Part shown: in pieces, positions 58,015 through 64,000 of the stretch | Position numbering within the stretch: the stretch's first letter is position 1 | Layout of the letters: each line of letters opens with the position of its first letter | Source: Icerya purchasi | Lineage: Eukaryota > Arthropoda > Insecta > Hemiptera > Monophlebidae | Length of the DNA stretch: 64,000 bases | Assembly: GCA_039619475.1 (NCBI GenBank) | Contig: CM077115.1 | Location: 298,965,756-299,029,755, forward strand | Direction: 5' to 3' | The notes under the pieces: model-generated | What the model saw: the letters and a program-made list of their open reading frames with translations, nothing else | Told to the model about the DNA's origin: nothing | Databases searched by the model: none | Translations under genes and position numbers: made by a program

Positions 58015-58545
58015 TAGTCCATGTGCCAGACAATTTTTGAGTATAATTTGGGGGCCCAAATTTTCCTTCAAATCCCAGTTAGAGGGGCACATGTAGATGG
58101 TAAAAAAGTATGACGGCCATTTGGAAGCGGTAGCTTTTCAAAATGGCGGCCAATTAAAGATGGCGGCCATCCGGATTCATATATTAGATCATAACTCAGC
58201 TCCTATTTGTCCGATTTTATTTATTTTTTTTTTAAACGAAAGCTTGTTATATTTCCAACAACTTTAGTTCAGTGCACTTTTTTAAAATCTCCAATAGCTT
58301 TTGTGAAATAATGGAAAAAAGAATATTTTGTTCCTCAAAAATGCCTTTAGCCCGAATTACTCGAGTGATAATTAATTTTTACGGGGAAATGCTTCAAATA
58401 AAACATGAAGATAATTTTATTAGCTTTACAATGAAATTTGCACGAAAGTTGTATCTGTAATACAAAGCTAGATATGCTATTTTTAGTACCGAAAAACAGT
58501 CGTGAAAATACGTCATTACGTTTTAACTACGACGCGTGACTCATT
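58015..58545. repeat. Left terminal inverted repeat
   Basis: Inverted copy of 62613-63141. It contains three ATGRCGGCCA motifs (58110, 58143, 58160), TTAGAGGGGCACATGTAG, AACTCAGCTCCTATTTGTCC and ends inward at ACGCGTGACTCATT. Confidence 0.85.
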
Positions 58546-58678
58546 CTGCCTCTATCGTTATATTGAACCCGCGAGTATATGTTGTGAATCTTTTATAGTT
58601 TGGTAACATTGAAATTAGTGATATAATTTTATATAAATTACCCGGATAAATATGAAGACAAGTATAATTTTTACCTGT

Positions 58679-61600
58679 TTAATCTTCAAAATCACTGTCT
58701 GAAAATTCATCAACGTCATCAATCGCACAATCTTCTTCTTGTAATTCTGATCTCATGTTGTCGCAATTTGCTAGTTTACGGGCAGGTGTGCATTTCAACG
58801 AATTCAGCATGCACGTACAGGTAGGCAGCTTGCATGATCGTGTGCACATGCAGCTCAGCAAATCCAAAAAAATTTCGGGGGCAGGCAATCCAACCATCCA
58901 TTTTATGGTTAAATTTCCTGTGTCATCAATTAACCAGCCATTTTCTTGGGGGTCTGCAATCACGGGGTAATTTTCGAGATATCGTTTCCAAATTGCTGTT
59001 TGATAATTCGCTCTGAGAACCTGCTGATGGAAGCAATCCTGACAGGGAGGTAATTGCACTGAATTAACAGCTCCTTGTTTGCTTCGGAACAATAGGTAAC
59101 GTGCTTCATTCACACTTTCAATTTTTGAACCCTTTAGATACAATTGACAAGTAAATTTTTCCACTTCATTGAGGGTTTTGTCACTCACAGTCCAATCTTC
59201 TTCGATCATTGAAAATAAAGTTTCAAATTCTTGATTTCTCATTAATAATTTCACTGCTTTTATTTTTCCTTGGCCAGCCATTGCACTTACAGTATCACAA
59301 CCAGTAAACGCATGAATTGCTGGCAAGGCTGTCACAATTTTTGCCCCCAGAACATGTACTAGTTTTCGAATATCAATAAGTCGAATTCGTTTTTTTTTCC
59401 CACGTTTCAAGTAAATATTTGTATCTTTGATACTCAAGGAAGCGTAAGCACACAAAATCAGAACGTCTGTGTCATCTGTGGTACATATAACATTGGCAAA
59501 ATACTTCGAGACGTGTTGAATGTGTAACATCATTCTGGTATCAGCTTCCTCTTTGATGAAGATAGTTATGGCATTTCTTCCACCACATTAGCATTTATTT
59601 CGAAGCATTTCTCTTCACATGTAATAAACAAGGTTTGTTCCAAATTTTTCCTTTTATTAACATCTTGCCAATTTTCCGCCAAAAATTTTGCCAATATATT
59701 CTTGCTTTGGCTGCTTTTTAAAATTCCTCTCCAATTTTGGATTTTATGCTCACTCTTTAAAGAATGAAATGAAATTCCTTCATCAGCACCTCTATAGAAT
59801 CTTTCGGCATCTTTAATAGATCTATTTCCGTAGGTATCAAAAATGACATCTATTCTTTTGCTACCGGCTCCCACTTTTAACACTTCAAATAAAACTAGAT
59901 CCGAAATTTCTTCAAAAGTGTGGTTTTCTGCATATAACTTTTGAACGAGTGCCATGGCATCAATTATTGTTGCCGATTCACTAAATACTTGGTCAACAAG
60001 AGTAATTTTGTTCCCCTAGGAAGTTTGCGAGAGTACTTTTATTTGTTTTCTTTAAAGAACCATCAGGATTTGCTAAACTCCAAGGCAAAGGGCCTAGGAG
60101 ATGACTGAATACTTCTGGCATATGTAGGCTATGGTTTTCAGCTATTAGGATGATATTGCCGAAAAGATTTCTGTCAGCTTTCAAAATAACTTCCTTATTT
60201 GCAGTTTTACGTTTCATTTCCTTGGAGGTTTTGAACATTTTTAGTTGAATTTTTGAAATTGGATTGAAAAATCCGTCATTTCTTTCCAAACGATCGTGTT
60301 TAAAATCTTCATATGCTTTTTTTCCTTTTTCTCTTGCAAATAACAGATCATTTTGTACATCTGTTGATGCCTCAGCTCCTGTGGCTAGTTGCACAATATT
60401 GGATGTGTTCTTGTCAAAAGGATTCGTCCATTCATTTTCTAATAATTCAATTAGAGAAGAGATATGCTTCTCGTCTTTAAAAATTCGTGTTTTATAAAGA
60501 TCAGGATGGTCGACATTTTTATTTCGATTAAATTGTATAATCTCTCTCATTTTACCTAATGCTGACGCTCGAAACTCTGCTGTTAAGTAATATTTAGATA
60601 TTGATCCAGGCTTCAAACTAAAACCTTTTGTTCCGCCTGCTGTTTGTGTATCTTTATTCGCCGTTTCTTCTAGCGTTTGATCAACGGGTATTCTTGCAAA
60701 TGGATTTTTTGATCTGAGCTGGACAAAAAATTGTCCAGATTTAAATAACTCAAGAAGCGCAGGATCTTTATTTTCTAGGCAAGATAGTTCAGCAAAATGG
60801 ATTGATAAGTATCGATCGTAATTAATTTTATCCAAACTGAAACACCACGGTATCATTTGTTTTAAACAATAAAGGTAGAGCATCCAGTTACCCTCTCTAT
60901 GAGCTCGAATTAAGCCTAACAAAATCTCTACCAAGTCGACATAAAACATCCAAAATGATGAAAGTCGGCCATTTTCGTTTTTCAATTTATTCAAATATTC
61001 CTCAAATAAGCTTACAACGGTATTCAATTCTTTCTTCTTAAGAAGTGTTTCCAAACTATCTTGAGAAATATTTTTAGAAAATGAAGCAAATATATCGTTC
61101 ATTTCTTCAGGTGTTGAAGGAAGTTGGATGTTTTTAGCGGAGATTTCATCCAAAAAGTTGTTCCAAATAATTCTCATGAAAGCTTCATACACGTATTTAT
61201 GTAATCTAACGGCGCGATTGTACTGTTTTCCAACCAACACTTGAGAAATGGATCCTTCTGAAATAGTACTCGATTCAACTGCCAATTCTTCAAGTCCCGC
61301 GTTACCGAATAATTTTCCAATTATCGATAATAGATTACAAATTATATGAAAACTGCCCATCATTAGAAATATATTCTCAAATTCTTGTAGCCGGGCCCAT
61401 TTTATTTCCATTGCCTTTGAAAAAATAGCCTGATCTAGAACAACGATGATTTTATCTAAATTCAAGTTCGATTTTATTTGATTACTTTGACGTAAAATCT
61501 CGTAGACTGTGGACATGTCAGTTGCAGGTTTATTTATTGATGGTAAATAAGCAACAGTATCACGTGAAACAGTTAAAATGTAGTGAACTTCCAAACTCTT

Positions 61601-62420
61601 TTTCAAGATTAATAGTAAAATTGCATTTTGTTGACTTTTCTACGTCTTCTTTTTTATCGGCGGGAAAATAAGAAATCAGTTCTGAAATAAGTTCACTACG
61701 CTTGTAAACATTTTTCTTTTCGAACATGTCACTTCCAATGAAATCAAACAGTAACTGATATTCTAATTTTTCAATTTCAAGATAACAATCTACAGTTTTT
61801 AGTTTTAATGGCCGTTTTCTAGTATAACTTCTATAACATGACCTATGGAAATGAGCTTCAGCTGCCACAATATCCCTGGAAGTTACAGCCAAAATTTTCG
61901 TATCTTGTCGTTCTGTGGCAAGGTTTCTCAGCAACTCGTCCGATCATAAGGTCACTGCTTGTGTTAAACTTTCACGAGTTTTACTATCTTTTACATACTT
62001 GCTATCTTTGTCGCAAAAAATGCAAATTTTCTTATAGACAACATTGCGTGAAGTGTCACGTGATTAGGAAATTCTACTTACCGGAGGCGGATTAATACAT
62101 TGTGAAGAAGGTCCTGGTTCGTCAAAAGCATCGGAAGGTGCACTGAATTCAACCGGTAATTTTATACTTTTTGGATGAGCAACACTAGCGCGACACTCTC
62201 TATGATATTTTACTTTTAAAAGGTCACTTTCAGTTAAAATTGAAACATTCAAAATAGGAGTTCATTTTCGTTTTTCAGCGGCATCACGTAAAACTGACCA
62301 AGAAGGTAAATCTCGCGGCGAGAGCACTGCACTTTTTTCACGCGAACCATCACAAATTATGCACTTCGTTTGTTCTAGTTTTTTTCTTTTAGATTCAGAT
62401 TCATTATCCCCCGACCACAT
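58679..62420 (-). pseudogene. Zinc finger / FEN1-like (PIN-type) nuclease-like protein gene, broken
   Basis: About 1,230 codons in two exons. N-terminus: CIICDG...YHREC and CIFCDKD...FHRSC, two CxxC-(about 45)-HxxxC motifs, the second starting at the exon 2 boundary. The middle region (61600-59990) is long, mostly helical-looking and without known motifs. C-terminal part: IKEEADTRMML, TTDDTDVLILC (about 59476) and HAFTGCDTVSAMAGQGK (about 59310), resembling the acidic site and helical DNA-binding turn of FEN1/XPG nucleases. A Cys-rich stretch CMCTRSC...CTC near 58810 follows, then an acidic end. Breaks: TGA at 62262-62264 and 61944-61946; frameshifts near 61590, 59995 and 59560. Similar proteins exist in many copies in invertebrate genomes, annotated as uncharacterised; the nuclease assignment is inference. 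Confidence 0.75.
62031..62081 (-). other. 51-bp intron in the FEN1-like gene
   Basis: Donor CCG|GTAAGT (62081 downward) and acceptor CTATAAG|AAA (at 62031/62030). Removal joins exons in phase 0 and places CIFCDKD directly after the first finger region. The length is typical of short insect introns. Confidence 0.65.
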
Positions 62421-62612
62421 CGTAAAATCGAATTTATCGAATCAACGTATAACGCATTCGGTCGAGAACTGATCTTCAAATATTTACGCTTAACTGATTC
62501 TCAAAAGTAATGAATCACTCACAAATGTATTCGGAATATATCGCAAATCAGATGAATGTTTACAGTTTTAACTTCGGGTCAATGGATTGTGTTCGAAGTT
62601 ATGATTGAAGAT

Positions 62613-63141
62613 AATGAGTCACGCGTCTTTATATGTTTATGTACTTTTCACAACTGTTTTTCGATACTAAAAATAGCATATCTCGCTTTGTATCACAGAT
62701 ACAACTTTCGTAAAAATTTCATTGTAAAGCTAATAAAATTATCTTCATGTTTTATTTGAAGCATTTCCCTGTAAAAATTAATTATCACTCGAGTAATTCG
62801 GGCTAAAGACATTTTTGAGAAACAAAATATACTTTTTTCCATTATTTCACAAAAGCTATTAGAAATTTTAAAAAAGTGTACTGAACTAAAGTTGTTGGAA
62901 ATATAACAAGCTTTCGTTTAAAAAAAAAATAAATAAAATCGGACAAATATGAGCTGAGTTATGATCTAATATATGAATCCGGATGGCCGCCATCTTTAAT
63001 TGGCCGCCATTTTGAAAAGCTACCGCTTCCAAATGGCCATCATACTTTTTTACCATCTACATGTGCCCCTCTAACTGGGATTTGAAGGAAAATTTGCCCC
63101 CCCAAATTATACTCACCTATTCTATTCGGGCACATGGACTA
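62613..63141. repeat. Right terminal inverted repeat
   Basis: Mirror of the left arm, with three TGGCCGCCAT/TGGCCATCAT motifs at 62984, 63001 and 63034. The coding start at 62420 lies about 190 bp inside it, so this arm probably carries the promoter. Confidence 0.85.
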
Positions 63142-63304
63142 TTATGGGTTAAACTTGTTATCGAATAACAGTGATTATATTACCCTCAGAACGACTGCAT
63201 TTATTAATTATTATTGCTTTGTTGTGTATTTTCTCGAAAGATAAACGTAATACGTAGTCGCTTTTTAATTCAAATCTGTATTTATTACACAAAGCGTAAT
63301 AATA

Positions 63305-64000
63305 GTAATATTCAAAATATAAGGATTTTATGAGGAGAAAAACGCCAGCGGTTTTTGATATATAGATAGGAGGAAATAAGTTTAGATGAGGAGATGGGAA
63401 GCCGTTTAATTAAGAAGCGATACCCAAGCTGAGAACGGCGAATAAACAGTGGTTGGGTAACCGACTCTGATAGAACTGCGGGAATGGGGGAGGATTTCAA
63501 GGCTCCAGTGCACAAACGAAGGCAAGAGTTCTGGATCGCTTCAAGTTTAGAGAGGAGAGACTTGGAGGAATTACCGTAGATAAAGGAACAATAGTCGAGC
63601 TTGGACCGGATGATGGCTTTGAAAACAATTGGAAGAATAAACGGATCGCCTCCCCATCTGAGGGGAGAAAGAGATTTAAGGAGATTAAGTCTTTTAAGAC
63701 AGGATTTATAGAGAAAATTAATGTGCTCATAGAATGTGAGGCGGCTATTCAAAAAAAAGGCCAAGATAGCATATGGAATTGACAACGGGGATAGGAATAC
63801 CAGATACAGTGATGCGGGTTAGAGCTCGGTTAAAGGGGCGGAGAGAAAAAAATGATACGACTTAGTAGGAGAAAGAGAGAGGTGAAGACGAGAAAGGGAA
63901 TTATTAAGAATAGTCAGGGAATTACTCAACTCATCAATAGCGGCGGACAGATTGTCACAGGTGGAATAGACCAAAATGTCGTCAGCGAAGAGGAGGGAGG
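63305..64000 (-). pseudogene. LINE family 1, copy 8 (RT active site to post-RT), cut by the window edge
   Basis: The minus strand from the right edge reads LLFADDILVYSTC (63998-63950), a frameshifted segment with LSLSPTKS, then FLNSRLTFYEHINFLYKS (about 63750). SKLDYCSFIYGNSSKSLL, NSCLRLCTGALKSSPIPA and GYRFLIKRLPIS follow, ending at HKILIF (63312). It is 3'-truncated there: the RNase H and tail are missing, which is unusual for a LINE and points to a later deletion. The sequence is closest to the 51 kb copy. The 5' part lies beyond the window. Confidence 0.8.

Larger units (their letters stand above)
58015..63141 (-). mobile_element. 5.1 kb long-TIR DNA element encoding a FEN1-like protein (superfamily not recognised)
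   Basis: Bounded by inverted repeats of about 530 bp whose ends read TAGTCCATGTGCC, with TTA directly outside both ends (58012-58014 and 63142-63144) as a candidate target duplication. It holds a single broken gene on the minus strand (62420 to 58679). The arms are highly similar by eye except for about 20 nt just inside the terminal 13 bp. The gene encodes zinc-finger-like motifs and a PIN/FEN1-like domain, not a visible DDE transposase. A 3-bp TTA duplication is also what PIF/Harbinger elements make, but neither their transposase nor their typical termini are seen. Confidence 0.8.

Noticed and set aside
58272..58460. 62-codon frame inside the left TIR (and a 67-codon counterpart at 62556-62759)
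   Set aside because: Both are in the inverted arms in non-equivalent frames with no shared protein; they are incidental.
58679..62420. FEN1-like gene as an ordinary host gene
   Set aside because: It lies between long inverted repeats with matching ends and is broken by several stops and frameshifts, so a transposon gene is the better reading.
1..64000. CRISPR arrays, rRNA or complete tRNA genes, bacterial-type operons
   Set aside because: No regularly spaced repeat-spacer structure, rRNA motifs or complete tRNA was found; the only tRNA-like fold is the SINE head.

Overview
The window looks like non-genic DNA from a large, strongly AT-rich animal genome, most likely an insect. The basis is the mix of mobile elements: Jockey-clade and RNase H-bearing LINEs, a Helitron with TCTATATATATAAAAATG / GTCAGCTAG ends, a tRNA-derived SINE with a (TGAA)n tail, and mariner-type and long-TIR DNA elements. 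Several of these repeats resemble ones I know from hemipteran and other insect genomes, but the order cannot be fixed from sequence alone. I found no convincing host gene, tRNA, rRNA or CRISPR array. Nearly everything recognisable is a mobile element, and most copies are broken.

Layout. 0-3.3 kb: no gene apart from one weak exon candidate. 3.3-5.1 kb: two copies of an undescribed (TA)n-associated repeat (here called R) flanking a 0.9 kb element with long inverted arms, then a Helitron 5' end. 6.3-8.7 kb: a Helitron with both ends recognisable and a dead Pif1-type helicase gene. 8.9-12.1 kb: a possible Penelope remnant and a dead LINE. 13.1-13.5 kb: a third R copy. 15.9-16.3 kb: a tRNA-derived SINE. 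19.2-28.8 kb: LINE remnants on both strands plus a SINE fragment. 29.1-29.6 kb: a mariner-derived foldback element. 31.1-35.1 kb: two LINE family 1 copies. 36.4-36.7 kb: a fourth R copy. 38.8-41.1 kb: the best preserved LINE (family 2), with an uninterrupted RT-RNase H frame. 43-48.4 kb: more LINE remnants and a foldback-type TIR repeat. 48.5-48.7 kb: an almost perfect palindrome. 49.5-52.9 kb: the longest family 1 copy. 54.4-56.8 kb: LINE fragments ending in a second, nearly identical family 2 copy. 58.0-63.1 kb: a 5.1 kb DNA element. 63.3 kb to the end: another family 1 copy running off the edge.

The most interesting object is the element at 58015-63141. It has about 530-bp terminal inverted repeats, a candidate 3-bp TTA target duplication, and one spliced gene of roughly 1,230 codons on the minus strand. 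That gene encodes two Cys2-His-Cys zinc-finger-like motifs, a long middle region, a domain with TDDTDVLIL and HAFTGCD motifs that looks like a FEN1/XPG (PIN-like) nuclease, and a Cys-rich tail. I see no recognisable DDE transposase. This copy is dead, with two in-frame stops and three frameshifts, but its architecture suggests a transposon type built around a flap-nuclease-like protein.

For orientation: family 1 is a LINE with endonuclease, RT (FADD) and RNase H, present as nine fragments. Family 2 has RT (YVDD) and RNase H, two copies. Jockey-clade remnants number four. Three further LINE types (families 4, 5 and 6) occur as fragments. The clade names are judgements from motifs, not from a tree.
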